Shown: positions 9,284-18,245 of the stretch, piece by piece
How positions within the stretch are numbered: the stretch's first letter is position 1
Layout: each line of letters starts with the position of its first letter
Source: Promicromonospora sp. MEB111
GTDB lineage: Bacteria > Actinomycetota > Actinomycetes > Actinomycetales > Cellulomonadaceae
Reading direction: 5' to 3'
Assembly (NCBI RefSeq): GCF_030209445.1
Contig: NZ_JARVSD010000003.1
Coordinates: forward strand, 248,001 to 312,000
DNA length: 64,000 bases
Program-made: the position numbers and the translations under genes
The notes under the pieces: generated by a model
What the model saw: the letters and a program-made list of their open reading frames with translations, nothing else
What the model was told of the DNA's origin: nothing
Database searches by the model: none

Positions 9284-9393
9284 CGGGAGCGGATCGCGCT
9301 CCGGCCGGCGCCGCCGGGCGCTCCGGCGCTCTTCACCCCCGCCGGGGCGCATGCGTGAACGGCCCGTGAAACCTTGGGAAGCGGGGTTCTACC

Positions 9394-9427
9394 AGGGGGT
9401 CCCCTGATGCGATTCAGGGGCCCCCCT
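9394..9427. terminator. Hairpin terminator between glmM and the DedA gene
   Basis: The inner stem CCCCTGA/TCAGGGG (9401-9407 with 9414-9420) is extended by GGGGG/CCCCC and an A-T pair after one mismatch. TTGCGTAG follows. Confidence 0.65.
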
Positions 9428-9507
9428 TGCGTAGTCTGGACGTAGGCACTATGAGGTGCCCTTCTCCGCCCCCCCGGGTAGTGCCCGGCCGAGACTCCCG
9501 AGGTCCC

Positions 9508-10257
9508 GTGCTCGAACTCATCTCCACCGTCCTGAGCGCCACCGAGGCATGGATCCTCGCGATGGCAGCCTCGCCGTGGATCTACCCGGCCATGTTCGCC
9601 TTCGCGACCATCGACGGCTTCTTCCCGCCGCTGCCGAGCGAGTCGGTGGTCATCACCCTGACCGTGTCGGCCCACAGCACCGGGACGCCGTGGATGTGGC
9701 TGGTGCTGATCGCGGCCGCGGCCGGGGCCTGGGTCGGCGACCAGATCGCCTACCAGATCGGGAAGATGATCGGCACCGACCGGGTGCCGTTCCTGCGCTC
9801 GGCCCGCGGCCGCCGGGCCGTGGACTGGGCCGAGCGGGCGCTGACCCGCCGCGGCGCGTCCTTCATCCTCGCCGCGCGCTACGTGCCGATCGGGCGCGTG
9901 GCCGTGAACATGACGGCGGGCGCCGTCGGCTACCCGCGGCGCCGGTTCATGTTCGTCGCCGCCATCGCGGCGGTCATGTGGGCGCTGTACTCGGCGGGGA
10001 TCGGCCTCGTCGCGGCCCAGTGGCTCGGGCACGAGCCGCTGCTCGCGATCGTCATCGGTGTCGTGCTGGGCATCGCGATGGGCTTCGTCGTGGACAAGGT
10101 GGTGGGCTGGTTCTCCCACCGTCATCTCGACGAGGAGCCGGACGGCGAGGAGGGTACGGACGGCGTGAAGGTCGCCGTCCCGGCGGGCGCCACCGAGATG
10201 GTCAAGGAGTACGTCCACCGGGTCGACGACACCGACAGGCCCGCGAAGGACCGCTGA
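9508..10257 (+). CDS. DedA/SNARE-associated membrane protein
   Basis: The 249-residue integral membrane protein belongs to the DedA/VTT family, now linked to flipping of undecaprenyl phosphate or other lipids. Family marks visible are the re-entrant motif DGFFPPLPSESVVI (about 37-50), the GDQIAYQIGK segment and the FILAARYVPIGRVAVNMTAG motif with its essential Arg. Four or more hydrophobic helices follow, ending with a charged 45-residue cytoplasmic tail. GTG 9508 follows a GAGG; GTG 9481 is an alternative. Its stop touches the stop of the convergent coaA gene with no gap. Confidence 0.85.
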   Translation: MLELISTVLSATEAWILAMAASPWIYPAMFAFATIDGFFPPLPSESVVITLTVSAHSTGTPWMWLVLIAAAAGAWVGDQIAYQIGKMIGTDRVPFLRSARGRRAVDWAERALTRRGASFILAARYVPIGRVAVNMTAGAVGYPRRRFMFVAAIAAVMWALYSAGIGLVAAQWLGHEPLLAIVIGVVLGIAMGFVVDKVVGWFSHRHLDEEPDGEEGTDGVKVAVPAGATEMVKEYVHRVDDTDRPAKDR

Positions 10258-11253
10258 CTAGAGCTTGCGCAGCCGGACCCGCTGCACCGCGTGGTCCGAG
10301 CCCTTGGTGAGCACCAGTGTGGCGCGTCCTCGCGTCGGCAGGATGTTCTTCTCGAGGTTCGGCGCGTTGATCGACTCCCAGATCGACAGGGCCTTGTCCG
10401 TGGCCTCCTGGTCGGAGAGCGACGCGTACCGCTTGAAGTAGGAGTCCGGCTTGGTGAACGCGGTGCGGCGCAGCTCGAGGAACCGCTCCACGTACCACTG
10501 CCGGATGTTCCGGGTGCGGGCGTCCACGTAGATCGAGAAGTCGAAGAAGTCGCTCACCGCGACGGTCGACTCGTCCACCGCGGAGGGCCGGGCCGGCTGC
10601 AGCACGTTCAGACCCTCGACGATGAGCACGTCGGGCTTGCGGACCACCACCTCCAGCTCGGGCACGATGTCGTAGATGACGTGGGAGTACACGGGTGCCC
10701 GCACCTCGGCCTGGCCGGCCTTGATCCGGGACAGGAACCGGATCAGGGCGCGCCGGTCGTACGACTCCGGGAAGCCCTTGCGCTCCATCAGGCCCCGTCG
10801 TTCGAGCTCCGCGTTCGGGTAGAGGAACCCGTCGGTCGTGATGAGCTCGACGCGCGGGGTCTCGGGCCACCGGGCGAGCATCTCGCGCAGCACGCGCGCC
10901 GTCGTCGACTTGCCGACGGCCACGGACCCTGCCACGCCGATGACGTACGGGGTGCGGGGCGGATCCTCGTGCAGAAAGGTCGAGGTCGCGTCGTGCAGGC
11001 CGCCGGTGGCCTGCACGTAGAGGTTGAGCAGACGCGACAGAGGGCGGTAGATCGCGTCGACCTCGGCGAGGTCGATCGGGTCACCGAGTCCGCGCAGGCG
11101 CTCGACGTCGTCGTCGGTCAGCGGCAGCGGGGTGGATGCCGAGAGGCGGCTCCAGGCCGCCCGGTCGAGATCCACGTAGGGCGAGGACGGGGCGAGGGCG
11201 AGCAGGTGCTCCCCGAGGTCCGTCGTCGGGAACTGTGAAACCACCTGCAGCAT
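10258..11253 (-). CDS. coaA: Type I pantothenate kinase
   Basis: CoaA phosphorylates pantothenate, the first and regulated step of coenzyme A synthesis. The product is 331 residues with Walker [13 protein letters not shown] (107-118), a TTDGFLYPN substrate loop, [16 protein letters not shown], and EGLNVLQ, all standard for the prokaryotic type I enzyme. The ATG at 11253 gives the family N-terminus ([13 protein letters not shown]); a longer ORF frame upstream is rejected. It is divergent from glmS, with 121 bases between. Confidence 0.96.
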   Translation of the reverse strand: MLQVVSQFPTTDLGEHLLALAPSSPYVDLDRAAWSRLSASTPLPLTDDDVERLRGLGDPIDLAEVDAIYRPLSRLLNLYVQATGGLHDATSTFLHEDPPRTPYVIGVAGSVAVGKSTTARVLREMLARWPETPRVELITTDGFLYPNAELERRGLMERKGFPESYDRRALIRFLSRIKAGQAEVRAPVYSHVIYDIVPELEVVVRKPDVLIVEGLNVLQPARPSAVDESTVAVSDFFDFSIYVDARTRNIRQWYVERFLELRRTAFTKPDSYFKRYASLSDQEATDKALSIWESINAPNLEKNILPTRGRATLVLTKGSDHAVQRVRLRKL

Positions 11254-11361
11254 TGTGCCCCACCCGCGGCAAGTATCGGCATCGTCCGAGGCAGGAGGTG
11301 ATCTCGTGGGTGAGGAACGAGCCGTGTGAGCCCAGTCATGGGGGCCCGCCCCAACGCTCGT

Positions 11362-11367
11362 TAGACT
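11362..11367 (+). promoter_or_regulatory. -10 box of glmS (leaderless)
   Basis: TAGACT lies seven bases before the ATG at 11375, with no Shine-Dalgarno sequence in between. Confidence 0.5.
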
Positions 11368-11374
11368 CGCCCGC

Positions 11375-13276
11375 ATGTGTGGGATCGTCGGTTACACCGG
11401 AACTGCCGCGTCTATCGCGGAGGGCAGCGCCTCGGGCGCCGTCACACCCTCGGGCACGCCCCTGGACGTGGCCATCGAGGGGCTGCGGCGCCTCGAGTAC
11501 CGCGGCTACGACTCGGCCGGGGTCGCGCTCGTCGCGCCCGGGCTGGACGGCGTGGCCTGGGCCAAGAAGTCGGGCAAGCTCGCCAACCTGATCGAGGTGC
11601 TGGACCACGACCCGCTCCCGGAGGCCACCGCGGCGATCGGGCACACCCGCTGGGCCACGCACGGCGGACCCACCGACGCGAACGCCCACCCGCACCTGGC
11701 CGACGGCGACCGCCTCGCCGTGATCCACAACGGCATCATCGAGAACTTCAGCGCACTTCGCGCCGAACTGCTGGCCGACGGCGTCGTGTTCCGCTCCGAG
11801 ACCGACACCGAGGTGGCCGCCCACCTCGTGGCCAAGGCGTACCGCGAGACGGGCGACCTGACGGCCGCCATGACCACCACCGCCCGCCGGCTGGAGGGCA
11901 CGTTCACGCTGCTGGCCGTGCACGCCGACGCACCCGAGACCGTGGTCGGCGCCCGGCACGACTCCCCGCTCGTGGTGGGGCTCGGCGAGGGCGAGAACTT
12001 CCTGGGCTCCGATGTCGCCGCGTTCATCGCGCACACCAAGGAGGCCCTGGAGCTGGGCCAGGACCAGGTGGTGACCATCACGCCGACGTCGGTGGCCGTG
12101 ACCGACTTCGACGGCAAGCCCGCCGAGGCCAAGCGCTACACCGTGGACTGGGACGCCGCGGCCGCCGAGAAGGGCGGCTTTGCGTCCTTCATGGACAAGG
12201 AGATCCACGACCAGCCGCAGGCCGTCGCCGACACGCTGCTCGGCCGCACCGACGCCGCGGGCGCGCTCGTGCTGGACGACCTGCGCATCGACGAGTCGAT
12301 CCTGCGCGCGGTGAACAAGATCATCGTGATCGCCTGCGGCACGGCCGCCTACTCCGGGCACGTGGCCAAGTACGCGATCGAGCACTGGTGCCGCATCCCC
12401 GTCGAGGTCGAGCTGGCGCACGAGTTCCGCTACCGCGACCCGATCGTCGACGAGCGCACCCTGGTGGTCGCCGTGACGCAGTCCGGCGAGACCATGGACA
12501 CCCTGATGGCCGTGCGGCACGCGCGTGAGCAGGGCGCCAAGGTGATCTCGATCGTCAACACCCACGGCTCCACGATCCCGCGCGAGTCGGACGCGGTGCT
12601 CTACACGCACGCCGGCCCCGAGATCGCCGTCGCCTCCACCAAGGCGTTCCTCGCGCAGATCACCGCCGCCTACGTGCTGGGCCTGTACCTCGCCCAGCTG
12701 CGCGGCAACAAGTTCCCCGACGAGATCGCGACGCTGCTCGACGAGCTGCGGGCCATGCCGCGCAAGATCCAGACCGTCATCGAGCGCGGCGAGTACGTGC
12801 GCGCCACGGCCCGGTCCATGGAGAAGTCCGACAAGGTGCTGTTCCTGGGGCGGCACGTCGGATTCCCGGTGGCCCTGGAGGGCGCGCTCAAGCTCAAGGA
12901 GCTCGCCTACATCCACGCGGAGGGCTTCGCCGCGGGCGAGCTCAAGCACGGGCCGATCGCGCTGATCGACGAGGGGCAGCCCGTGTTCGTGGTGGTGCCC
13001 TCGCCGCGCGGCCGCGACTCGCTGCACTCCAAGGTGGTCTCCAACATCCAGGAGATCCGGGCGCGCGGCGCCCGCACCCTGGTGATCGCGGAGGACGGCG
13101 ACGACGAGGTGCGCAAGTACGCCGACGAGATCTTCTGGATCCCGCAGGCGCCCACGCTGCTCCAGCCGCTGCTGGCCGTGGTGCCGCTGCAGATCTTCGC
13201 GATGGCGCTCGCCACGGCCAAGGGACTGGACGTGGACCAGCCGCGCAACCTCGCCAAGTCGGTGACCGTCGAGTAA
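11375..13276 (+). CDS. glmS: Glutamine-fructose-6-phosphate aminotransferase (isomerizing)
   Basis: GlmS makes glucosamine-6-phosphate from fructose-6-phosphate and glutamine. The 633-residue protein starts MCGIVGY, so Cys2 is the N-terminal nucleophile of the glutaminase domain (about 1-240, with the HTRWATHG motif). Two SIS sugar-isomerase domains follow ([18 protein letters not shown], and the C-terminal NLAKSVTVE signature). An insertion of about 14 residues after GYTGTAA in the glutaminase domain ([13 protein letters not shown]) is a modest lineage-specific feature. No glmS ribozyme is visible upstream; the start appears leaderless. Confidence 0.97.
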   Translation: MCGIVGYTGTAASIAEGSASGAVTPSGTPLDVAIEGLRRLEYRGYDSAGVALVAPGLDGVAWAKKSGKLANLIEVLDHDPLPEATAAIGHTRWATHGGPTDANAHPHLADGDRLAVIHNGIIENFSALRAELLADGVVFRSETDTEVAAHLVAKAYRETGDLTAAMTTTARRLEGTFTLLAVHADAPETVVGARHDSPLVVGLGEGENFLGSDVAAFIAHTKEALELGQDQVVTITPTSVAVTDFDGKPAEAKRYTVDWDAAAAEKGGFASFMDKEIHDQPQAVADTLLGRTDAAGALVLDDLRIDESILRAVNKIIVIACGTAAYSGHVAKYAIEHWCRIPVEVELAHEFRYRDPIVDERTLVVAVTQSGETMDTLMAVRHAREQGAKVISIVNTHGSTIPRESDAVLYTHAGPEIAVASTKAFLAQITAAYVLGLYLAQLRGNKFPDEIATLLDELRAMPRKIQTVIERGEYVRATARSMEKSDKVLFLGRHVGFPVALEGALKLKELAYIHAEGFAAGELKHGPIALIDEGQPVFVVVPSPRGRDSLHSKVVSNIQEIRARGARTLVIAEDGDDEVRKYADEIFWIPQAPTLLQPLLAVVPLQIFAMALATAKGLDVDQPRNLAKSVTVE

Positions 13277-13309
13277 GCCCGGGGGCCCGGCTGTGGCACG
13301 CTCGTCGGC

Positions 13310-13681
13310 GTGGAACTGAAGCAGCTCTCCGACGAGGTCGAGATCATCAGCCGGGTCTACGCGCGCGTGCACGGCCTGGAACGCACCGACGACTGGCTCG
13401 TGCTGAAGCTCCAGGAGGAGATCGGCGAGCTGACCCAGGCGTTCCTCACGCTGTCCGGCCGCTCGCGGGACCGCGGCCTGTCCGACGACGAGATCCGGGA
13501 CGCGTTCCGGGGCGAGGTCGCGGACGCGCTCGCGCAGCTGCTGCTCGTGGCCCGGCGGTTCGACGTCGACCTGCCCGAGGAGCTGGAGCGCAAGTGGTTC
13601 CGCTGGCGGCACCTGGTCCGGCCGGAGGACACCGCGGGCATCCGCGATGTCGGTGGTCCCGATGTCGGTGGTCCCGTCTAG
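13310..13681 (+). CDS. MazG-like nucleotide pyrophosphohydrolase
   Basis: The 123-residue all-alpha protein has the MazG/dUTPase-like metal-binding pattern: EEIGELTQAF near residue 30 (EExxE) and EVADALAQLLLVA near 70 (ExxxD). It most likely hydrolyses a nucleoside triphosphate to the monophosphate and pyrophosphate; the substrate cannot be told. It starts at GTG, 33 bases after glmS, and may be co-transcribed with it. The C-terminal residues are encoded by a perfect 15-base tandem repeat and read DVGGPDVGGPV, outside the fold. Confidence 0.75.
   Translation: MELKQLSDEVEIISRVYARVHGLERTDDWLVLKLQEEIGELTQAFLTLSGRSRDRGLSDDEIRDAFRGEVADALAQLLLVARRFDVDLPEELERKWFRWRHLVRPEDTAGIRDVGGPDVGGPV
13646..13675 (+). 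repeat. Perfect 15-bp tandem duplication in the MazG-like gene
   Basis: gatgtcggtggtccc occurs twice in direct succession just before the stop codon, encoding DVGGP twice. It is in frame, so it only lengthens the tail. Confidence 0.9.
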
Positions 13682-13733
13682 GGTCTGCCTCGGACGGGCG
13701 CCACGCCGTGGCGGCCGGAGGAGAGGAGCGCGC

Positions 13734-14564
13734 ATGGCGTACGTGGAGGTCGACGGGGTCCGGGTGCACTACGTGGAGCACGGGCCGCAGCCGGGTGCCG
13801 GGGTGCGCACGGCGGTGCTGGTCCACGGGTTCCCGGTGGACCACCGGATCATGACCGGTGCGTTCGAGCCCGTCCTCGAGGCACGGCAGGGCTGGCGCCG
13901 GGTCTATGTGGACCTGCCGGGCATGGGCCGCACGGCTGCTCCGGACGTGGCAAGCACGGACGACGTCTTCCGGATCCTGCGGGGAGCGGTCGCGGCGCTG
14001 GTGCCCGACGGCCCCTACGTCGTGGTCGGGCAGTCGTACGGCGGGTACCTGGCGCGCGGACTGGCGGCGGCCGACCCGGACCGGGTCGCCGGCCTGGCCG
14101 CCGTCGTCACGCTCGTCGAACCGCGCCACGAGCTGCGCCGGCTCCCCGAGCGCCAGGTGCTGGTCCGGGACCAGGCGCTCGCCGAGCGGGTCGGGGACGC
14201 CGCGCTCGACGCGGAGGACGTGCTCGTGGTGCAGACGGAGGAGACCTGGGCGCGGGCCCGCCAGGAGGTCGACCCCGGGCTGGCCGCGGCCGACCCGGCG
14301 GCGGTCGCCCGGATCGAGGCGAGCTATGCCGGGACGTTCCCCGTGGAACCCGCGCCGTTCGAGAAGCCGGTCCTGATCGCCGTCGGGCGCCAGGACTCGG
14401 TCACGGGCTACCGCGACGCGTGGGACCTGCTGGAGCACTACCCGCGCGCCACGTTCGCCGTGCTGGACCGCGCCGGGCACGCGCTGGACATCGAGCAGCG
14501 CGGCCTGTTCGAGGCCCTGGTGGGGGAGTGGCTGGACCGCGTCGAGGAGGCGAGCCCGGCCTGA
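13734..14564 (+). CDS. Alpha/beta-fold hydrolase
   Basis: The 276-residue cytoplasmic protein has a standard alpha/beta hydrolase layout: oxyanion-hole LVHGFPVDHR, nucleophile elbow VVGQSYGGYLA (Ser), a late Asp in GRQDSV and the catalytic His in DRAGHALDIE. The ATG at 13734 follows GGAGGAGAGGAG, an unusually strong ribosome-binding site, and gives MAYVEVDGVRVHYVEHG. The substrate is not predictable; relatives include esterases, epoxide hydrolases and lactonases. It is in the same direction as the preceding gene, with a 52-base gap. Confidence 0.85.
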   Translation: MAYVEVDGVRVHYVEHGPQPGAGVRTAVLVHGFPVDHRIMTGAFEPVLEARQGWRRVYVDLPGMGRTAAPDVASTDDVFRILRGAVAALVPDGPYVVVGQSYGGYLARGLAAADPDRVAGLAAVVTLVEPRHELRRLPERQVLVRDQALAERVGDAALDAEDVLVVQTEETWARARQEVDPGLAAADPAAVARIEASYAGTFPVEPAPFEKPVLIAVGRQDSVTGYRDAWDLLEHYPRATFAVLDRAGHALDIEQRGLFEALVGEWLDRVEEASPA

Positions 14565-14595
14565 GCGGCCGGCAGGCCCGAGTGGCCGGTGAGCG

Positions 14596-14706
14596 TCAGC
14601 TCGACACGGCGACGTACACCAGCAGCGTGACGATCGCGGCGATCACGATGCCGAAGACCACGACCATGATCACGGGGAAGGGGAGCTTGTCGTCGTCCTC
14701 CGGCAT
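14596..14706 (-). CDS. 36-residue single-span membrane microprotein
   Basis: This small gene falls below usual length cut-offs. It encodes MPEDDDKLPFPVIMVVVFGI followed by VIAAIVTLLVYVAVSS: an acidic hydrophilic N-terminus of eight residues and one 25-residue hydrophobic helix, predicted N-in. A perfect AGGAGG lies five bases before the ATG at 14706, which is the main reason for believing it. Its function is unknown. It converges on the alpha/beta hydrolase and diverges from acpS. A 12-bp hairpin (14725-14764) lies in its upstream region. Confidence 0.7.
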   Translation of the reverse strand: MPEDDDKLPFPVIMVVVFGIVIAAIVTLLVYVAVSS

Positions 14707-14724
14707 GGCAACCTCCTACGCGCG

Positions 14725-14764
14725 AAAGGTGGCGCCCTGCCGATACGAAGCAGGTGCCACCTTT
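14725..14764. promoter_or_regulatory. Hairpin upstream of the microprotein gene
   Basis: AAAGGTGGCGCC at 14725-14736 pairs with GGTGCCACCTTT at 14753-14764 (one G-T pair, 16-base loop). It could be an operator or the 5' UTR structure of the minus-strand microprotein transcript. Confidence 0.4.
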
Positions 14765-14898
14765 ACCTGTGCATTACGGGGATATGGTGCCGCAAAACGG
14801 GCACCTTGCGCAACACCGGCACCCGGGCCTCGCCCGGCCGACGCACCCGGACCTCGCCGGCCGCCCTGGCCGGGGCGAGGGTGCCGGTCTCGGGGACC

Positions 14899-14904
14899 TA
14901 GGCT
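14899..14904 (+). promoter_or_regulatory. -10 box of acpS (leaderless)
   Basis: TAGGCT, six bases, then ATG at 14911. Confidence 0.55.
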
Positions 14905-14910
14905 GAGGCC

Positions 14911-15261
14911 ATGATCATCGGCACGGGCATCGACGTGGTCGACGTGGACCGGTTCATGGAGACCCTCGACCGCACGCCCCGGCTGCGGGAGAAGCTGTTC
15001 ACCGAGGCCGAGCGCGAGCTGCCGGCTGCGTCGCTCGCCGCGCGGTTCGCGGCGAAGGAGGCCATCGCCAAGTCGCTCGGCGCCCCCGGCAACCTCAGGT
15101 GGCACGACGTCACGGTGCACCGCACGATCGGCGGCCCGCCGCGGATCGACGCGAGCGGCACCGTGGCCGCCCGGGCCGCCGAGCTCGGCGTGCGCACCTG
15201 GCACATCACGATCTCCCATGACGCCGGCATCGCGTCCGCCATGGTGATCGCCGAGGGCTGA
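14911..15261 (+). CDS. acpS: Holo-[acyl-carrier-protein] synthase
   Basis: AcpS transfers 4'-phosphopantetheine from CoA to the serine of acyl carrier protein. The 116-residue product has the family signature at its N-terminus ([15 protein letters not shown], Mg ligand Asp8) and [13 protein letters not shown] (Glu50), the second metal/CoA-binding motif. The C-terminal [17 protein letters not shown] closes the half-fold; the enzyme is a trimer. It sits upstream of the NAD(P)HX gene, as in many actinobacteria, but here a minus-strand oxidoreductase and a 48-bp palindrome separate them. Confidence 0.96.
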   Translation: MIIGTGIDVVDVDRFMETLDRTPRLREKLFTEAERELPAASLAARFAAKEAIAKSLGAPGNLRWHDVTVHRTIGGPPRIDASGTVAARAAELGVRTWHITISHDAGIASAMVIAEG

Positions 15262-15278
15262 GGCCTGCCGCCGCCCGG

Positions 15279-15326
15279 ACGTGTCAGACCCTCAGGTCAC
15301 CCGGGTGACCTGAGGGTCTGACACGT
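15279..15326. terminator. Perfect 48-bp palindrome, copy 1 of a dispersed element
   Basis: acgtgtcagaccctcaggtc begins a 24-base arm that is exactly complementary to the following 24 bases, with no loop. It lies between convergent genes and would act as a bidirectional terminator. A second copy is at 47407-47454. Confidence 0.85.
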
Positions 15327-15333
15327 CGGGGTG

Positions 15334-16383
15334 TCACTGGAGCTCGGGGATGACCTGCTTCTCGAAGAGCTCGATGCCGCTGGTGTCGTACGCCGCCTCC
15401 TGGAAGTACGTGATCGCGTACTCCAGGCCCCGCGAGCGCATGCCCTGCAGCCGCTCGATGATCAGCTCCGGCGTGCCGACCAGGAGGCCGTTGCGCCAGT
15501 TCTCGATCTCGCGGTCGGCCTTGGCGGGGACCTGCTTGCGCAGGTGCGCCTCGATCCAGGCCAGCCGCTCGCCGACCTCGGCGTCGTTCTCGCCGATCAC
15601 CACGTTGTAGTTCGAGGACCGCGTGATCTCGCCGAAGTCCCGGCCCACGTCCTTGCAGTGCGCCTCGAGCACGCTCGACTTGTGCGCGAAGCCCTCCGGC
15701 GAGCCGTCGAAGTTCGTGTACTGGGCGTGCTGCGCGGCGATGCGCAGCGTCTTCTTCTCGCCGCCGCCCGCGATCCACAGCGGGATGGACGGCACCTCGG
15801 CGCCGCCGTCGCCCACCGGGAGCTGCTGGAGGGGCTGCGGGTAGCAGAGCGCGCCGTCGACCTGGTAGCGCTTGCCCTCGAACGTGCCCGAGGACCCGGT
15901 GCGCCACATGCTCGCCATGATCTGCACGCCCTCGTCGAGCGCGCGCAGACGCTCGCCCGCGGTCGGGAAGCCGTAGCCGTAGGCGCGCCACTCGTGCTCG
16001 TACCAGCCGGCGCCGATACCCATCTCGACGCGGCCGCCGGAGATCGTGTCGACGGTCGAGGCGACCTTGGCGAGGTAGGTCGGCTCGCGGTACGCCATGC
16101 AGGTGCACATCTGGCCCAGCCGGATGCGCTGGGTCGCCGCCGCGAACGCGGCCATCAGCGACCAGGCCTCGTGCGTGGCCTCGGTCGAGGGTTCGGGGAC
16201 GGTGTGGAAGTGGTCGAACACCCAGGCGGACTCCCAGGCGAACTCGCCGCCCGGGACGGCCTCGCCGGCCGCCTGGTTCTCGGCGCGGTGGACGAGGGAG
16301 AGCATGGTGGCCCACTGGTCGGCGGGCGCGACGTCGACCAGGTCGAGGCGCCAGCCCTGCGGGATGAAGAGTCCGAATCGCAT
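15334..16383 (-). CDS. LLM-class (luciferase-like) F420-dependent oxidoreductase
   Basis: The 349-residue TIM-barrel flavin/deazaflavin enzyme starts MRFGLFIPQGWRLD. Family features are the RIRLGQMCTCMAYREPTYLAK strand-helix, STVDTISGGRVEMGIGAGWYEHEW (the highly conserved GIGAGW loop) and SIPLWIAGGGEKKTLRIAA. The pattern is closest to F420-dependent reductases of actinobacteria rather than FMN monooxygenases. The substrate is unknown. The ATG is six bases after a TAGGGT -10 box (leaderless). It is divergent from the NAD(P)HX gene and convergent with acpS. Confidence 0.85.
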   Translation of the reverse strand: MRFGLFIPQGWRLDLVDVAPADQWATMLSLVHRAENQAAGEAVPGGEFAWESAWVFDHFHTVPEPSTEATHEAWSLMAAFAAATQRIRLGQMCTCMAYREPTYLAKVASTVDTISGGRVEMGIGAGWYEHEWRAYGYGFPTAGERLRALDEGVQIMASMWRTGSSGTFEGKRYQVDGALCYPQPLQQLPVGDGGAEVPSIPLWIAGGGEKKTLRIAAQHAQYTNFDGSPEGFAHKSSVLEAHCKDVGRDFGEITRSSNYNVVIGENDAEVGERLAWIEAHLRKQVPAKADREIENWRNGLLVGTPELIIERLQGMRSRGLEYAITYFQEAAYDTSGIELFEKQVIPELQ

Positions 16384-16389
16384 GGCCCG

Positions 16390-16395
16390 ACCCTA
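16390..16395 (-). promoter_or_regulatory. -10 box of the LLM oxidoreductase gene (leaderless)
   Basis: TAGGGT on the minus strand, six bases before the ATG at 16383. Confidence 0.5.
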
Positions 16396-16482
16396 TGCCG
16401 ACGGGGTTGCCCGAGGGGAGGTGTGGTCGAAATTGTCAGGTTTCGGTACCTCGGGTCCTGGTGGACGCGGCACTATAGGGCT

Positions 16483-18207
16483 GTGAAAGACGCATGGAGC
16501 TCCGACGAGGTACGCAAGGCCGAGGAGCCGCTGATCGCGGCGGGTGAGCCGCTCATGGCCAGGGCGGCGTACGCACTGGCGCAGGCCGTGCTCCGGGAGG
16601 TCGCGGCCCGTACGCCGGCCCGCCCGGGCGGCGCCCGGCTGCACGGCAGCCTCGGCTCCGACGGGCTCCCGGGTGCGGCCCGCGTCCGGCCCGGACGCCC
16701 GTCCGGCACCCGCGGCGACGTCCGCGGCGCGAGCGCCCTGCTCCTGGTCGGCCCCGGCAACAACGGCGGGGACACCCTGTTCGCCGGCGCGCACCTGGTC
16801 CGCCGGGGAATGACGGTCACGGCCGTCCTTGTGTCCGCGCGCGCCCACGAGGAGGGCCTCGCGGCGTTCGAGGCTGCGGGCGGGCACGTCGTGACCCTCG
16901 CCGACGCCCGGGTCCCGGCCGTGGTCCGGTCGGCCCTCGCGTCCGACGTCGTGCTCGACGGCCTGGTGGGCGTCGGCGCCCGGGGCGCCCTGCGGCCGCC
17001 CGCCGGCGGCCTGGTGCGCGCGCTCGCGGAGGCCCGCGAGGCCGCGGGCAGGCGGTGGCCGTACACGGTCGCGGTCGACATCCCGAGCGGCATCGGGGTG
17101 GACGACGGCGTGGTGCCCGGCCCCGTGCTGCGCGCCGACCGCACGGTGACGTTCGGCGCGCTCAAGCCCGGCCTCCTGCTGCCCCCGGCGGCACAGCTCG
17201 CCGGCGACGTCGAGCTGGTCGACGTCGGCTTCCCCACCGCCTCCGGGACCGACCACTGGGCCAGCGCGGCGCAGCGCGTCACCCTGGGCCGGCATGCGAT
17301 GGCCGGCACCGACACGGGCTCCGGCCGGGTGCAGCGCATGGAGCCCGCGGACGTCGCGGCCCTCTGGCCCGCCCCGACCGCCCACGACCACAAGTACACG
17401 CGCGGCGTGGTCGGCGTGATCGCCGGGACGAGCACCTACCCGGGCGCGGCGGTGCTGGCGACGTCCGGCGCCGTGCGCGCCGGGGCCGGCATGGTGCGCT
17501 ACCTGGGCCCCGAGGCCGTGGGCACCCGCGTTCTGCTGGCCCGGCCCGAGGTGGTCGTGGCGGGCGGCCGCGTCCAGGCCTGGGTCCTGGGGCCCGGCGT
17601 CCCGGCGTTCGACCCGGAGGAGGGCCCGGACGACGACGGTCAGGCGCGCCGGATCTTCGGGGCGCTCGCGGCCGTGACCGGCGTGCTGTCCGAGGACGTG
17701 ACCGGTGGCAAGATGCCCGCCGTGATCGACGCCGGCGCGCTCACGATGCTGGAGCACCGGCTGCCCGCCTGGGCGGTCCTGACGCCGCACGCCGGCGAGC
17801 TGGCGGAGCTGCTGCAGGGGCTGGGTCACGACGCCGAGCGGGCGGCGGTCGAGGCGCGCCCGCTGCACTGGGCCCGCACGGCGCACCAGGCGACCGGCGC
17901 GACGGTGCTGCTCAAGGGTGCGATCACGGTGGTGGCCGGCCCCGGAGGCGCGTACGCGCAGGCGGACGCCCCGGCGTGGACGGCCACGGCGGGGGCGGGC
18001 GACGTCCTCGCGGGCGTCCTGGGCACGCTGCTGGCCGGGCGCTCGGCCGACGTCGTCGCGGACGAGACGCTCGCGGCGCGCCTCGCGGCGGCCGCCGTGG
18101 TGGTGCACGGCCGGGCGGCAGCGCACGCCTCGGCGGGCGGCCCGGTCGCCGCGCTGGAGATCGCCCACGCGGTACCCGCGGTGATCGCCGAGCTGCTGGG
18201 CGGCTGA
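16483..18207 (+). CDS. nnr: Bifunctional NAD(P)H-hydrate epimerase / ADP-dependent NAD(P)H-hydrate dehydratase
   Basis: The enzyme repairs hydrated NAD(P)H. The 574-residue fusion has an N-terminal YjeF-like epimerase (about 1-245; Rossmann motif LLVGPGNNGGDTLFAGAHL, and VAVDIPSGIGVDDG). The C-terminal ribokinase-like dehydratase (about 285-570) has HDHKYTRGVVGVIAG, VLTPHAGELAELL and TATAGAGDVLAGVLGTLLAG with the catalytic Asp. The start is taken at GTG 16483 (VKDAWSSDEVRKAEEPL); a much longer in-frame ORF covers the divergent gene and is not real. TATAGG lies close upstream. Confidence 0.93.
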   Translation: MKDAWSSDEVRKAEEPLIAAGEPLMARAAYALAQAVLREVAARTPARPGGARLHGSLGSDGLPGAARVRPGRPSGTRGDVRGASALLLVGPGNNGGDTLFAGAHLVRRGMTVTAVLVSARAHEEGLAAFEAAGGHVVTLADARVPAVVRSALASDVVLDGLVGVGARGALRPPAGGLVRALAEAREAAGRRWPYTVAVDIPSGIGVDDGVVPGPVLRADRTVTFGALKPGLLLPPAAQLAGDVELVDVGFPTASGTDHWASAAQRVTLGRHAMAGTDTGSGRVQRMEPADVAALWPAPTAHDHKYTRGVVGVIAGTSTYPGAAVLATSGAVRAGAGMVRYLGPEAVGTRVLLARPEVVVAGGRVQAWVLGPGVPAFDPEEGPDDDGQARRIFGALAAVTGVLSEDVTGGKMPAVIDAGALTMLEHRLPAWAVLTPHAGELAELLQGLGHDAERAAVEARPLHWARTAHQATGATVLLKGAITVVAGPGGAYAQADAPAWTATAGAGDVLAGVLGTLLAGRSADVVADETLAARLAAAAVVVHGRAAAHASAGGPVAALEIAHAVPAVIAELLGG

Positions 18208-18245
18208 CCGCCGACCGGGGCCGGCCCGGGCTAGGCTGTCGGGCG

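Noticed and set aside
11336-13735. 799-codon minus-strand frame opposite glmS and the MazG-like gene
   Set aside because: Shadow of two well-identified genes; no motif.
16471-16483. CACTATAGGGCTGTG as a leaderless promoter for nnr
   Set aside because: TATAGG is only two bases from the GTG, and the six-base-spaced hexamer (CACTAT) does not match TANNNT, so I do not list it as a promoter.
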